A stretch of DNA of 46,565 nt, taken from Asaia bogorensis. GTDB taxonomy: Bacteria; Pseudomonadota; Alphaproteobacteria; Acetobacterales; Acetobacteraceae. The stretch covers positions 1 to 46,565 of the forward strand of contig CAMATI010000007.1 in NCBI GenBank assembly GCA_945861095.1, in the 5' to 3' direction. The translations under genes were made by a program, and so were the position numbers. Below are positions 29,615 to 38,918 of this stretch, in pieces. Within the stretch, counting starts at the first letter, position 1. Every line of letters starts with the position of its first letter. The notes below the pieces were generated by a model. The model made no database searches and was not told the DNA's origin. It saw nothing but the letters and a program-made list of their open reading frames with translations.

Positions 29615-31858
29615 ATGATCCCGCCGCATCGCATCGTGGCCCGTCTGCGCGACATGCGTGCCAAGGCGGCGGTCCCTCTGCCTGATATGGTACGCCTGAT
29701 CGCGTCGGAGCTGGTCAGCGAGGTGTGCTCGATCTACGTCAACCGTGGCGGCGATGTCATGGAACTAGCGGCGACCGAAGGGCTGAACACGCTCGCGGTC
29801 GGACGCACCCGACTTCGGGTTGGGGAAGGGATTATCGGACTCTGCGCGGCCACCGCCGCCGTGATGAACCTACCCGATGCCCAGAACCATCCCGCGTTTG
29901 TCTACCGCCCTGAAACCGGCGAAGAGCCATTTGCCTCGATGCTGGCCGTGCCGGTCCGACGGTCGGGACGTACCCTCGGTGTGCTGGCGGTGCAGAATCG
30001 TGCCCCGCGGCACTTCACCGAAGACGAGATCGACGAACTGGAAACAGTGGCGATGCTTCTGGGGGAGCTGCTGCCGACGACCGGCGGCGGTTCCGACGGG
30101 CCATCGGAAGGCCTGGGCGGGACGGTGCCGCGCGTATTCGCCGGAATGACATTGATGACCGGCATCGCCATCGGGCCGACCATAATACATGGCACTTTGC
30201 GGACTGGCGTTCGCCTTTTGGCCGATGATCCAGACCTTGAACTGACTCGTCTGCACGAGACGGCCGAACGGATGCAGCATGGTCTGGATGAGCTGATTGC
30301 TGGCGTCCCGCAAACCGCCGCTCGTGCGAACCGGCCGGAGGATTTAGTTGCCTCCCGGGAAGTACTGGAAGCCTATCGGTTGGTGGCCGCCGATGCCGGT
30401 TGGCTGCGACGGGTCGGCGATGTAATCCGGGGCGGGCTGACCGCCGAAGCTGCGGTTCAGCGGGTCGCGAGCGAATTGCACGACCGCATGCGGCGGATCA
30501 GCGATCCCTATCTACGAGAGCGCCTGGCTGATATCGAGGACATGGCCGAACGGCTATTGACCGCGCTCACTGGCGCCAGTCCGGTTCAACCCGTACCGCC
30601 AGGTTCCATCCTTCTGGCTCGTCGGTTAGGGCCAGCCGAACTGCTGGACTGGCATGCGCGTGGGATTGCAGGTGTCGCGATAGAGGAAGGTACCGCATCG
30701 GGACACGCCGCCATCGTCGCGCGGGCTCTGGATATTCCGGCGGTCGGTGGCACGCGCGGCATGCTGGACACCGCCCAGCCTGGCGACGAAGCCATCGTCG
30801 ACGGCGACGAGGGGCAACTGATGCTCCGACCCGAAGCCGAACTGCGCCAATATTATGCCCGGGCTCAGCAAGCCCGAACCGCTCAACATGTGGCCTGGGG
30901 GGAGTTGCGCTCTCGTCCGGCTTCCACCGCTGACGGCGTGCGGATTAAATTGATGCTGAATGTCGGTCTGGCGCTTGAGCTGGCGCAACTGGACCGAACC
31001 GGCGCCGACGGGATCGGCCTGTTTCGCACCGAAATCGCTATGCTGGCCCGCGGGTCCATGGCTGATGTCGCTGAACAATCGTCGATCTACGCGCGCGCTC
31101 TCGATGCCGCTGGAGATCGACCGGTGCTGTTCCGCACCCTTGACCTGGGCGCTGACAAACTGCTGCCCGGAACGGTCAGTGACGAGGAAAACCCGGCGAT
31201 GGGGTGGCGATCCATCCGCATCGGCCTGGATCGTCCGGCCTTGTTGCGGCGCCAATTGCGGGCCCTATTGCTGGCGGCTGGCGGAAGGCCGCTGTCGGTG
31301 ATGTTTCCCATGGTGGCGACGGTCGCGGAGTTTCGTGCTGCCAAGACCTTGCTGCTCGCGGAAGCCAAGCGCATCCGCCCGTCGCCGGCCAGCCTGTCGA
31401 TCGGCACGATGCTGGAAATTCCGGCACTGATGTGGCAGCTCAAGGACCTGCTGCGGGAAGCCGACTTCATCTCCGTGGGGTCGAACGACCTGGTCCAATT
31501 CCTGTTTGCCGCCGATCGGGGCACACCGTCCCTGGCCGACCGGTACGATATCCTTTCACAGCCCATGCTGGACCTATTGGAACAATTGCTGGCCATGGCC
31601 AACGCGGCAAATGTGCCGATTTCCCTGTGCGGCGAAGCGGCGTCCCGCCCATTGGAGGCATTGGTGCTCGCGGGGCTGGGACTGACGTCATTGTCGATGG
31701 CGGCGAGCGGAATCCTGCCGGTGAAGGCGTTGCTGGCGGAAGCCGACCTTACTGCCTTTCGCCCGGTGCTGACCGCGATCCGGCGCGGCGGCAGCGGTGC
31801 CGCAAGCCTGCGAGAGCCGATTGCCACCTGGGCTCGGGAGCGCGGTTTGCCACTGTGA
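29615..31858 (+). CDS. ptsP: Phosphoenolpyruvate-protein phosphotransferase (EI-Ntr)
   Basis: A 747-residue enzyme I of the nitrogen phosphotransferase system. An N-terminal GAF domain (about 20-165) senses small molecules such as glutamine and 2-oxoglutarate in homologues. Then come the HPr-binding helical domain, the phosphohistidine domain with His364 in ASGHAAIVARALDIPAVGG, and the PEP-binding TIM barrel with GLFRTEIAML, DLGADK and SLCGEAAS (Cys672). It passes phosphate from PEP to NPr, linking nitrogen status with potassium, stringent response and carbon storage control. The usual TSH before the active His reads SGH here, a mild deviation. The start at 29615 follows a gagg motif. It is in line with lysC upstream, as in other alphaproteobacteria. 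Confidence 0.95.
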   Translation: MIPPHRIVARLRDMRAKAAVPLPDMVRLIASELVSEVCSIYVNRGGDVMELAATEGLNTLAVGRTRLRVGEGIIGLCAATAAVMNLPDAQNHPAFVYRPETGEEPFASMLAVPVRRSGRTLGVLAVQNRAPRHFTEDEIDELETVAMLLGELLPTTGGGSDGPSEGLGGTVPRVFAGMTLMTGIAIGPTIIHGTLRTGVRLLADDPDLELTRLHETAERMQHGLDELIAGVPQTAARANRPEDLVASREVLEAYRLVAADAGWLRRVGDVIRGGLTAEAAVQRVASELHDRMRRISDPYLRERLADIEDMAERLLTALTGASPVQPVPPGSILLARRLGPAELLDWHARGIAGVAIEEGTASGHAAIVARALDIPAVGGTRGMLDTAQPGDEAIVDGDEGQLMLRPEAELRQYYARAQQARTAQHVAWGELRSRPASTADGVRIKLMLNVGLALELAQLDRTGADGIGLFRTEIAMLARGSMADVAEQSSIYARALDAAGDRPVLFRTLDLGADKLLPGTVSDEENPAMGWRSIRIGLDRPALLRRQLRALLLAAGGRPLSVMFPMVATVAEFRAAKTLLLAEAKRIRPSPASLSIGTMLEIPALMWQLKDLLREADFISVGSNDLVQFLFAADRGTPSLADRYDILSQPMLDLLEQLLAMANAANVPISLCGEAASRPLEALVLAGLGLTSLSMAASGILPVKALLAEADLTAFRPVLTAIRRGGSGAASLREPIATWARERGLPL

Positions 31859-32073
31859 TTACAGTGTCTTGCAAACGTCAAATTGGCAATATTTGGAAAA
31901 CGGGCCTGATTTCCGCGATTTCGGTTGTTGCTAATCGACGCGGCACAATGCGGGAGGTGCTCTAGGAGAGTTGGCAAGGGTGGGGGCGTGGGTTAGAAAC
32001 ACGCACCGCTTGCTGGGCCACGATCCGACCAGTTGGTGACAATTCCCTCAAGACCAAAGGCATTAACGGGGCG

Positions 32074-33069
32074 GTGGTGCTGCAAATTCGCAGATATGAA
32101 CGAGCGATAGGGTGTGGCCGGAAGGCAGGGCCTAACGTAACCGATGACGCTCCGGTCGCCCCCCGTGCGGGCGCGGAACTGCGGGAGGCGCGCGAGCGTC
32201 TGGTGTGGTCGCTTCAGGACGTCTCCAGTCTGCTTCGAATTCGCCAAACCTATCTCGACGCGCTCGAACAAGGACAGATCAACCCCATTCCAGCCAACGC
32301 GTACGCCCTGGGCTTTTTACGTACCTACGCCACGGCGCTCGGCCTGAAGGCGGAAGAGACGGTCCGCCGCTTTCGTGCCGAGGCAGCCGAGATGTCGGCC
32401 AAGACCCATCTTTCGTTCCCTGCCCCCGTGCCCGAGCGTGGCCTACCCGCCGGCGCTGTCATGCTGATGGGTGCGGTGCTCGCGGTCGGTTTTTACGTCG
32501 GCTGGTACCGCCTGTCCGGTGAAGGCAAGCTGCCGGCAGAGACAGCGATCGCCGTTCCCGAGCGGCTGGCATCTCTGGCTGACCAGGCGAGACCGGCAAA
32601 GCAGCATCCGCCGGTGCTGGCCAATAGCCCGCTGGCCAATAGCCCGACGACGCAAGGTCCCGCCCTGGTGCTGGAACCCCAACCATCGCTGCCGTCCATA
32701 TCGCCGAGTTCCGCCGCCGCGGCCCCGGTTAGCGCCCAGCCCGCGCTGGCAATGCAAAATGCGGCGGCCGACCAGAGCCGCATCGTTCTGAGAGCAAGTG
32801 CTGATAGCTGGATCCAGGTGCGCGACCGAGCCGGTACCATATTATTGAACCGAGTCCTGAAGCCCGGCGAAACATGGCCGGTGCCGCCGAAAGCCAGCCT
32901 GCTGATGACCACGGGCAACGCAGGTGGTACGGAATTGCTGGTGGATGGGGTCATAATGCCCAGCCTCGGCCAAGCCGGCATGGTGCGTCGCGACCTCGCG
33001 CTCGATCTGGACATGATCAAGGAGGGCAAGCTTGGCCTTCAACCTGCGCCGATGCGTGCCCACCAATAG
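32074..33069 (+). CDS. RodZ-like helix-turn-helix membrane protein
   Basis: A 331-residue bitopic protein: an N-terminal HTH_25 domain (about 34-95, including LREARERLVWSLQDVSSLLRIRQTYLDALEQ), one membrane helix (about 125-146), a long Pro/Ala/Ser-rich linker and a C-terminal DUF4115 domain (about 235-310). This is the RodZ layout; RodZ links MreB to the cell wall synthesis machinery and maintains rod shape. The linker contains a tandem 15-base duplication (32617-32646) that encodes LANSP twice. The start is uncertain: the frame opens with GTG codons at 32074 and 32077, with only a poor gggg upstream and no internal ATG before the HTH. It lies just upstream of ispG, a common alphaproteobacterial order. 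Confidence 0.87.
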   Translation: MVLQIRRYERAIGCGRKAGPNVTDDAPVAPRAGAELREARERLVWSLQDVSSLLRIRQTYLDALEQGQINPIPANAYALGFLRTYATALGLKAEETVRRFRAEAAEMSAKTHLSFPAPVPERGLPAGAVMLMGAVLAVGFYVGWYRLSGEGKLPAETAIAVPERLASLADQARPAKQHPPVLANSPLANSPTTQGPALVLEPQPSLPSISPSSAAAAPVSAQPALAMQNAAADQSRIVLRASADSWIQVRDRAGTILLNRVLKPGETWPVPPKASLLMTTGNAGGTELLVDGVIMPSLGQAGMVRRDLALDLDMIKEGKLGLQPAPMRAHQ

Positions 33070-33172
33070 CAGTCGGTGCTGTGCTAACGTCCCTACCCGC
33101 CTCGGCCATCCAATTGGGACGTGATACCGCCTTCAATCCCTGACGGTGCGACCTGCATACGGAGAACCTGTT

Positions 33173-34297
33173 ATGAGCTATCGGCCCTACCAGGACATTT
33201 CACGCCGCAAATCCAGACGGGTATATGTCGGCCAGGTGCCCGTTGGCGATGGCGCGCCGATCACCGTGCAGACCATGACCAACACGCTGACGACCGATGT
33301 TGACGGGACAGTCGCCCAGATACGACGATCCCAGGTTGCCGGGGTGGATATCGTCCGCGTGTCTTGCCCGGATCGAGACAGCGCACTCGCGCTGAAGGAC
33401 ATCGTCAAACAGGTCGACGTGCCGATCGTGGCTGATATCCATTTCCACTACCGTCGAGCAATCGAGGCCGCCGAAAGCGGCGCTGCTTGCCTGCGTATCA
33501 ACCCCGGCAATATCGGCAGCGACGAACGCGTGAAGGAGGTCGTCAAGGCTGCCCGCGACCACGGATGTTCCATGCGGATAGGCGTTAACGCCGGCTCGCT
33601 GGAGAAGCACCTGCTGGAGAAATATGGCGAACCCAATCCGGAAGCGCTGGTCGAGAGTGCCCTGTACCACGCCAATATCCTGCAGCAGCACGACTTTCAT
33701 GACTTCAAAATCAGTGTGAAGGCGTCCGACGTGTTTCTGGCGGTAGCTGCCTATCAGCAGTTGGCGGAGGTGTGTGACCACCCATTGCATATCGGCATAA
33801 CCGAGGCAGGCGGCCGGCGCATGGGCACGGTGAAATCTTCGATCGGACTGGGTTCGTTGCTGTGGGCCGGCATCGGCGACACATTACGGGTGTCGCTCTC
33901 AGATGAACCGGAAGAGGAAGTCCGTGTCGGCTGGGATCTCCTCAAATCGCTCGGCATTCGCCATCGGGGCGTAAAGGTCATCTCCTGCCCATCCTGCGCG
34001 CGCCAGGGATTCAATGTGATTGAGACCGTCAGGACCCTGGAAGACCGCCTGGCCCATATCGAAACCCCGATTACGCTATCGATCATTGGCTGCGTGGTGA
34101 ATGGCCCAGGCGAGGCGCTGATGACCGATATTGGTATCACCGGCGGTGGGAATGGCAGGCATATGGTCTACAGCGCCGGCAAGACGGATCATACGATCGA
34201 TGGCCGCGTTATGGTCGATCACATAGTCGAGATGGTCGAGGCGAAGGTCGCGAGCATCAAGGCCGCCGAGGCTGTCGAACCGGCAATGGCCAAGTAG
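33173..34297 (+). CDS. ispG: 4-hydroxy-3-methylbut-2-enyl diphosphate synthase (IspG/GcpE)
   Basis: A 374-residue IspG, the [4Fe-4S] enzyme that converts methylerythritol cyclodiphosphate to HMBPP in the MEP isoprenoid pathway. It starts [20 protein letters not shown] and has [36 protein letters not shown] and [17 protein letters not shown]. The cluster ligands are Cys272 and Cys275 ([10 protein letters not shown]) and Cys307 ([10 protein letters not shown]). I choose the ATG at 33173 because ggag lies at 33161-33164 and the N terminus matches the family. It follows the RodZ-like gene. hisS and prfA, which I recall as frequent next neighbours in related bacteria, are missing here and an OmpA-type gene takes their place. 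Confidence 0.97.
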   Translation: MSYRPYQDISRRKSRRVYVGQVPVGDGAPITVQTMTNTLTTDVDGTVAQIRRSQVAGVDIVRVSCPDRDSALALKDIVKQVDVPIVADIHFHYRRAIEAAESGAACLRINPGNIGSDERVKEVVKAARDHGCSMRIGVNAGSLEKHLLEKYGEPNPEALVESALYHANILQQHDFHDFKISVKASDVFLAVAAYQQLAEVCDHPLHIGITEAGGRRMGTVKSSIGLGSLLWAGIGDTLRVSLSDEPEEEVRVGWDLLKSLGIRHRGVKVISCPSCARQGFNVIETVRTLEDRLAHIETPITLSIIGCVVNGPGEALMTDIGITGGGNGRHMVYSAGKTDHTIDGRVMVDHIVEMVEAKVASIKAAEAVEPAMAK

Positions 34298-34447
34298 GAC
34301 GACGCTGAAGCCGCGGACACCAGCATAAGGGACTTGGCTGTCACATGTTCGGAGACTGGGTTTCGAAGTGTTTCAGGGCTGTTGTTCAGTTCCATTCGTG
34401 ATCTGGCCGTGCTAAGAAAAGCGCCAGATGAGGAAAGATCTCCATCA

Positions 34448-35074
34448 ATGCGTAGCACGATTGCAGCCCTGATCATCATTCCCTCGTTCCTAGCTGTTGC
34501 GCCCGTTTCGGCACAAGGCAACCCGAGCGTGGATCAGATCATCAAGTCGCTCACCCCCATGGGCGATGTCAGCCGCTCCGCCACCCGTGGAATCCGCCTG
34601 TCGCCTAGCACGGGCGCTCCGGTGGACGCTCGGTCATCGGCGCTGCCGGTGGCCCACGCGCCCGCCAAGGCGACCAAATCGCCTGGCACCGAAACTTCCG
34701 TGGGCCAACCTCCCCAACCGGCCGCTCCGTCGGTCAACCTGACTGTCAACTTCGCGCTTGGGTCTGCCGAATTGACACCCCAGGCGATCGCGGCGTTGGA
34801 CGATCTGGGCAAGGCGCTCAGCAGCGACATTCTGGCGAATTTCCGGTTCCGGGTCGAAGGCCATACCGATACCGTCGGTACCCGCGAATTTAACCGCAGC
34901 CTGTCGGAGCGTCGGGCCGCGGTTGTCGTCGAATACATCGCCGAAAAATTCAAAGTCGCGACGGGCCGGCTCGAACCGGCTGGACTGGGCGCTGACCGCC
35001 CGCTGATTGCGACCGCTGACCAAGTCTCAGAGGCGCGGAATCGTCGCGTGCAAGTGGTCAATCTCGGTAGCTGA
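34448..35074 (+). CDS. OmpA-family peptidoglycan-associated outer membrane protein
   Basis: A 208-residue exported protein. It has a Sec signal peptide (MRSTIAALIIIPSFLAVAPVSAQ, cleavage about residue 23), a low-complexity Ala/Pro/Ser linker (to about 100), and a C-terminal OmpA domain: VNLTVNFALGSAELTPQAIAALDDLGKAL, FRVEGHTDTVGTREFNRSLSERRAAVVVEYI and NRRVQVV. The Asp of HTDT and Arg of SERRA bind diaminopimelate in peptidoglycan. There is no lipobox and no beta-barrel, so it is probably a periplasmic peptidoglycan-binding protein. The ATG at 34448 follows aggaaag; a longer frame adds 38 residues and destroys the signal peptide. Confidence 0.92.
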   Translation: MRSTIAALIIIPSFLAVAPVSAQGNPSVDQIIKSLTPMGDVSRSATRGIRLSPSTGAPVDARSSALPVAHAPAKATKSPGTETSVGQPPQPAAPSVNLTVNFALGSAELTPQAIAALDDLGKALSSDILANFRFRVEGHTDTVGTREFNRSLSERRAAVVVEYIAEKFKVATGRLEPAGLGADRPLIATADQVSEARNRRVQVVNLGS

Positions 35075-35095
35075 TCGCGCTAAGGCCAACCGCCC

Positions 35096-35122
35096 GCCGC
35101 CCGGGATTTAATCCGGGGCGGC
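35096..35122 (+). terminator. Hairpin after OmpA-family gene
   Basis: A near-perfect palindrome (gccgccc..gggatttaatcc..gggcggc; one mismatch in about 12 pairs) starts 22 bases after the stop codon. There is no T-run directly behind it, but its position and strength suggest transcription ends or is attenuated here, upstream of typA. Confidence 0.5.
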
Positions 35123-35294
35123 AATGGCGCTTAATTCGTGACGAGACCGCCGCCGGGCGGGCTTTGTCGGGCCGTTGCGTGACGGTTTGACGAAGCATGG
35201 CAGCGAAGCGTGCGATTGGCACGTTTTAGGCTCGTATCCGGCGGCCGAGGCGCCTATGTGTGCGGTGCAATATTTCCTCCGCGTTCAGGTACCC

Positions 35295-37124
35295 ATGCAA
35301 ATTCGCAATGTAGCCATTATCGCCCATGTCGATCACGGGAAGACCACTCTCGTTGATAAACTGCTTGCCCAGTCCGGGTCGTTCCGCGAACACCAGCAGG
35401 TGGCGGAACGGGCGATGGATCGCAACGACCTGGAACGGGAGCGTGGCATCACGATCCTGGCGAAATGCACGTCGGTGATGTGGCATGATACGCGCATCAA
35501 TATCGTCGATACCCCCGGTCACGCCGATTTTGGTGGTGAGGTGGAGCGGATCCTGAACATGGTGGACGGGGCCATCGTCCTGGTCGATGCGGCCGAGGGC
35601 GTGCTACCCCAGACCAAATTTGTGGTCGGTAAAGCCTTGGCGCGCGGGATCCACCCGATCGTCGTTGTAAACAAAGTCGATCGCGGCGACGCCCGCCCGG
35701 ATGAAGTCCACACCGAGGTCTTCGATCTTTTCGCGGCACTTGGCGCGACGGACAGCCAACTCGATTTTCCGATGCTTTACGCGTCGGGCCGGCAGGGATG
35801 GGCCGATACGACGATGGACGGGCCGCGGAAGGACCTGTCCGCGATGTTTGACTTGGTCGTGCGCCACGTGCCGGAGCCAACCGTTCTTCCGGACGCCCCG
35901 TTCGCGATGGTCGCCAGCATCCTGGAATACGATAACTTTCTGGGCCGCGTCCTGACCGGCCGGATCGAGCAGGGTCACGCACGGACCAACATGCCCGTGA
36001 AGGTGCTGCGCGAGGACGGCACCGTTGTCGAAACCGGGCGGATGACGAAGCTGATGTCTTTCCGTGGACTGGATCGCGTGCCGGTCGATGAGGCTTTCGC
36101 GGGCGATATTGTTGCCGTGGCCGGTCTGTCGGAAGGGACCATCCCCAACACGATCGGCGCGATGGAGCTGGCCGCTCCACTGCCAGCTATTCCGGTCGAT
36201 CCGCCGACCTTGGCGATGACCTTTCGCATCAATGACGGCCCTCTGGCCGGACGTGAAGGTAAGAAAGTCACCTCCCGCCAGATCCGGGAGCGTCTGTTCC
36301 GCGAAGCCGAAGGCAATGTTGCAATCAAGGTCACGGACTCCAATGAGACCGAGGCATTCGAGGTGGCTGGCCGTGGCGAGCTGCAGCTCGGCGTGCTGAT
36401 CGAACAGATGCGCCGTGAAGGGTTTGAACTCGCCATCGGGCGTCCCCGGGTGCTGACCCGCATCAACCCGGAAACCGGCGCCCGTGAGGAGCCGATGGAA
36501 GAGGTTCTCGCGGACGTGGATGAGCCGTTCTCCGGCGTCGTGGTGGAGAAATTGAGCCGTCGCAAAGCGGAACTGCGGGAAATGCGTCCGTCGGGCGGCG
36601 GCAAGGTCCGACTGACCTTTGTCATGCCAAGCCGCGGGCTTATCGGGTACCATGGGGAGTTCCTGACGGACACGCGCGGCAGCGGTATCATGAACCGGAT
36701 GTTTGCCGGGTATGGCCCCTGGAAAGGCCCGATCGAGGGCCGTCGTAACGGCGCCCTGATCTCGACCGAAGGGGGAGAGGCGGTGCACTATGCGCTGTTC
36801 TACATCCAGGAGCGCGGCACGTTGTTCGTCAACCCGGGCGATAAGGTCTACCAGGGCCTGATCCTCGGTGAAAACAGCCGTGGGTCGGACCTGGAAGTAA
36901 ACCCAATCAAGGAAAAGAAGCTGACCAACGTCCGTGCCTCCGGCAAGGACGATGCAATGCTGCTGATCCCGCCGCGCCGCATGAGCCTGGAGCAGGCCAT
37001 CGCCTATGTGGAAGACGATGAGTTGGTCGAGGTTACGCCGAGCGCCATCCGCCTGCGCAAACGGTTCTTGGACCCCCATGAGCGCAAGCGAAACGAGCGT
37101 CGTTCGGAAGCGGCGGTCGCCTAG
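35295..37124 (+). CDS. typA: Ribosome-associated GTPase TypA/BipA
   Basis: A 609-residue translational GTPase of the TypA/BipA family. Motifs are AHVDHGKTT (G1, residues 10-18), the switch-I Thr in RERGITI, DTPGHADFGGEVER (G3) and NKVDR (G4). EF-G-like domains III and V follow (GEVLADVDEPFSGVVVEKL, MPSRGLIGYHGEFLTDTRGSGIMN), then the family-specific C-terminal domain. It binds 70S ribosomes and helps 50S assembly and adaptation to cold and stress. I choose ATG 35295, which gives the canonical MQIRNVAIIAHVDHGK; the longer frame adds 40 untypical residues. The ribosome binding site (cagg) is weak. It is convergent with the ferredoxin-like gene. Confidence 0.96.
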   Translation: MQIRNVAIIAHVDHGKTTLVDKLLAQSGSFREHQQVAERAMDRNDLERERGITILAKCTSVMWHDTRINIVDTPGHADFGGEVERILNMVDGAIVLVDAAEGVLPQTKFVVGKALARGIHPIVVVNKVDRGDARPDEVHTEVFDLFAALGATDSQLDFPMLYASGRQGWADTTMDGPRKDLSAMFDLVVRHVPEPTVLPDAPFAMVASILEYDNFLGRVLTGRIEQGHARTNMPVKVLREDGTVVETGRMTKLMSFRGLDRVPVDEAFAGDIVAVAGLSEGTIPNTIGAMELAAPLPAIPVDPPTLAMTFRINDGPLAGREGKKVTSRQIRERLFREAEGNVAIKVTDSNETEAFEVAGRGELQLGVLIEQMRREGFELAIGRPRVLTRINPETGAREEPMEEVLADVDEPFSGVVVEKLSRRKAELREMRPSGGGKVRLTFVMPSRGLIGYHGEFLTDTRGSGIMNRMFAGYGPWKGPIEGRRNGALISTEGGEAVHYALFYIQERGTLFVNPGDKVYQGLILGENSRGSDLEVNPIKEKKLTNVRASGKDDAMLLIPPRRMSLEQAIAYVEDDELVEVTPSAIRLRKRFLDPHERKRNERRSEAAVA

Positions 37125-37130
37125 CTGGCG

Positions 37131-37151
37131 GCGCGGGGTCCCACCCCGCGC
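37131..37151. terminator. Bidirectional hairpin between typA and the ferredoxin-like gene
   Basis: A perfect 8-bp GC stem (gcgcgggg/ccccgcgc) with a 5-base loop, 6 bases after the typA stop and 7 bases before the end of the convergent 2Fe-2S gene. It could terminate both transcripts; there is no T-run on either side. Confidence 0.5.
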
Positions 37152-37158
37152 ATCACCC

Positions 37159-37440
37159 CTACAGGTTTAGCGCCCCGTTCTGCCGCTCCACCCGCATGCC
37201 GTCGCGTACGGGCGTCAGGCATGTCTGAATACCTGACCGCCCATCAATAACAGCCAGGCATTCAAAACAAACCCCCATCATGCAGTAGGGCCCCCGTGCC
37301 ACGCCAGACTTGGCGGTGGCGCGCGTCGTTCGGATTCCATGGCTGAGCAAGGCCGCCGCGACGGTGTCTTGCGCCTGCGCCCTGAGCTCACGCCCTTCGA
37401 ACCACAGTCTGATTTCGCCCGATCCGCCGCGGGAGAACAT
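37159..37440 (-). CDS. Small [2Fe-2S] ferredoxin-like subunit (Fer2_4 type)
   Basis: A 93-residue protein that is essentially one plant-type [2Fe-2S] domain of the Fer2_4 kind, the small subunit found in HcnA-like opine, proline and amine dehydrogenases. The cluster cysteines are Cys53, Cys58, Cys61 and Cys74 (PYCMMGVCFEC ... QTC), with LTPVRDGMRVE after the last one. Normally it accompanies an FAD subunit with a DadA/HcnB or HcnC fold. Here no such gene is adjacent: its ATG shares one base (TGATG) with the stop of the upstream M20 amidohydrolase, so the two are translationally coupled. The ferredoxin may serve an oxidase encoded elsewhere, or the neighbouring FAD gene has been lost. Confidence 0.85.
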   Translation of the reverse strand: MFSRGGSGEIRLWFEGRELRAQAQDTVAAALLSHGIRTTRATAKSGVARGPYCMMGVCFECLAVIDGRSGIQTCLTPVRDGMRVERQNGALNL

Positions 37441-38615
37441 CAGTCCACCGAGCCTTTCGGGAGTTTCTTTTCGGCGATCTTAGCATACAGCGCGACGCCG
37501 TATGGGATTGCCTCATCGTTGAAATCGTAAAGATGGTTGTGCAACGCGGCGCTGTCGCCGTTGCCAAGGTTGATATGCGCGCCGGGCACACGTTCCATCA
37601 TGAAGCTGAAATCCTCGGAGCCCATGCCAGGGTTGCCGTCGCGTAGGACGGCTTCCTCGCCCACAAGTTCGGCGGCTGCATCGCCGAAGATCAGAGCCTC
37701 ATCCGCGTTATTGACCATGGGGGCAAAGATGAGACGGAAATCGATGGTTGCCTCGGCGCCGAAGCCGGCCGCGATCGAGGTGACGAGACGGGACATGTTC
37801 TGCTCGATCAAGCTCATGACCTCCCGCTTCATCGTGCGGACAGTGCCAGCCAGGACCGCGTGCTGCGGGATAACGTTGTAGGCATCGCCAGCCTGGATCC
37901 GGGTGATGCTCAACACCGCGGTATCCTGAGCGGAGACATTGCGTGAAACGATGGATTGCAGCGCTGTGCCAATATGGCATGCAATGACCACCGGGTCGAT
38001 GCTCTGCTGCGGATGCGCCCCATGGGCGCCCTTGCCGGTGATGGTGATATCGAAAAAAGCACCACCTGCCGAACGGGTGCTTTTTCCGGTGATAAAGAGT
38101 CCAACCGCCAGGCCGGGACGATTGTGCATGCCGTAGACCGCGTTGCACGGAAACCGTTCAAACAATCCGTCCTTGAGCATGGCGAGCGCGCCGCCGACGC
38201 CTTCCTCGGCCGGTTGGAAGATGAAATTGACAGTACCGTTGAAGTTCCGCGTTTCCGCCAGATACTTTGCGGCACCCAGCAGCATGGTGGTGTGGCCGTC
38301 ATGCCCGCAGGCATGCATCCGACCTGGGTTCAGGCTGGCATGCGGTAGCCCGGTCGCTTCCAAAATTGGTAGGGCGTCCATATCCGCCCGCAGCCCGATC
38401 GACGCTTGCCCGTTGCCGGACCGCAGCACGCCGACCACGCCGGTTACACCGACACCACGGTGTACCTCGATCCCCCAGTCTTCCAACTTCCGGGCCACGA
38501 TGTCGGCGGTGCGGTATTCTTCCAGCCCAAGTTCCGGATGGGCGTGGATATCCCGGCGGATGGCGGTCAGTTCGTCCTGGTAGCGGCGGACACGATCGAG
38601 CGCGGCGTCTGTCAT
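37440..38615 (-). CDS. M20 family amidohydrolase/aminoacylase
   Basis: A 391-residue M20D-type metal-dependent amidohydrolase, the hippurate hydrolase / N-acyl-amino-acid hydrolase group. It shows RRDIHAHPELG (21-30), the metal region ADMDALP with Asp80, MHACGHDGHTT with Cys103 and His105, catalytic Glu137 and Glu138 in QPAEEG, and a His in YGMHNRPGL. It would cleave an acyl or aryl amide from an amino acid in the cytoplasm. The ATG at 38615 follows gaggtg at a good distance; a GTG three codons upstream is less likely. The stop codon overlaps the start of the [2Fe-2S] gene. A large inverted repeat at 38702-38802 separates it from the binding-protein gene upstream. Confidence 0.92.
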   Translation of the reverse strand: MTDAALDRVRRYQDELTAIRRDIHAHPELGLEEYRTADIVARKLEDWGIEVHRGVGVTGVVGVLRSGNGQASIGLRADMDALPILEATGLPHASLNPGRMHACGHDGHTTMLLGAAKYLAETRNFNGTVNFIFQPAEEGVGGALAMLKDGLFERFPCNAVYGMHNRPGLAVGLFITGKSTRSAGGAFFDITITGKGAHGAHPQQSIDPVVIACHIGTALQSIVSRNVSAQDTAVLSITRIQAGDAYNVIPQHAVLAGTVRTMKREVMSLIEQNMSRLVTSIAAGFGAEATIDFRLIFAPMVNNADEALIFGDAAAELVGEEAVLRDGNPGMGSEDFSFMMERVPGAHINLGNGDSAALHNHLYDFNDEAIPYGVALYAKIAEKKLPKGSVD

Positions 38616-38918
38616 GATGGGCACCTCGGGCTTGAAGGCGAGTGGCGACCATCTTTTGTGCCACGACTGATGGCCATTGCGTAGGGGGCTATTCGATGGC
38701 GCCTCGGTTTGATCGTGGCCGACCCGTCCCCCACCCAGCCGCGGACGTCAGCGATCGTCCGTGGGTGCGTGGGCGTGCAGGCTGGTTCCGATCAAACCGA
38801 GGTAACCGCCTGTTCGCCTAAAGCATGAAAACGTTGAGCGGAACGTAGCCGAGCGTCTTTCATGCGATCAAACAGAGAGTTCGGATGGTCTGCCGTTTCC
38901 TATCAGGGTTAAACCGCT
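38616..38918. other. Structured intergenic region between M20 gene and binding protein
   Basis: About 300 bases with two large stem-loops. Perfect 14-base arms (38702-38715 and 38789-38802, cctcggtttgatcg) enclose a further partly paired GC-rich core. A second stem pairs gcatgaaa (38823-38830) with tttcatgc (38858-38865). Read on the reverse strand, both lie in the 3' region of the binding-protein gene and upstream of the M20 gene, so they probably separate the two transcripts. I see no gene here. Confidence 0.6.

Noticed and set aside
29615..31858. Loss of activity of PtsP because SGH replaces the usual TSH
   Set aside because: The active-site His364 and following AAIVAR are intact and the rest of the enzyme is complete, so this is a minor variation.
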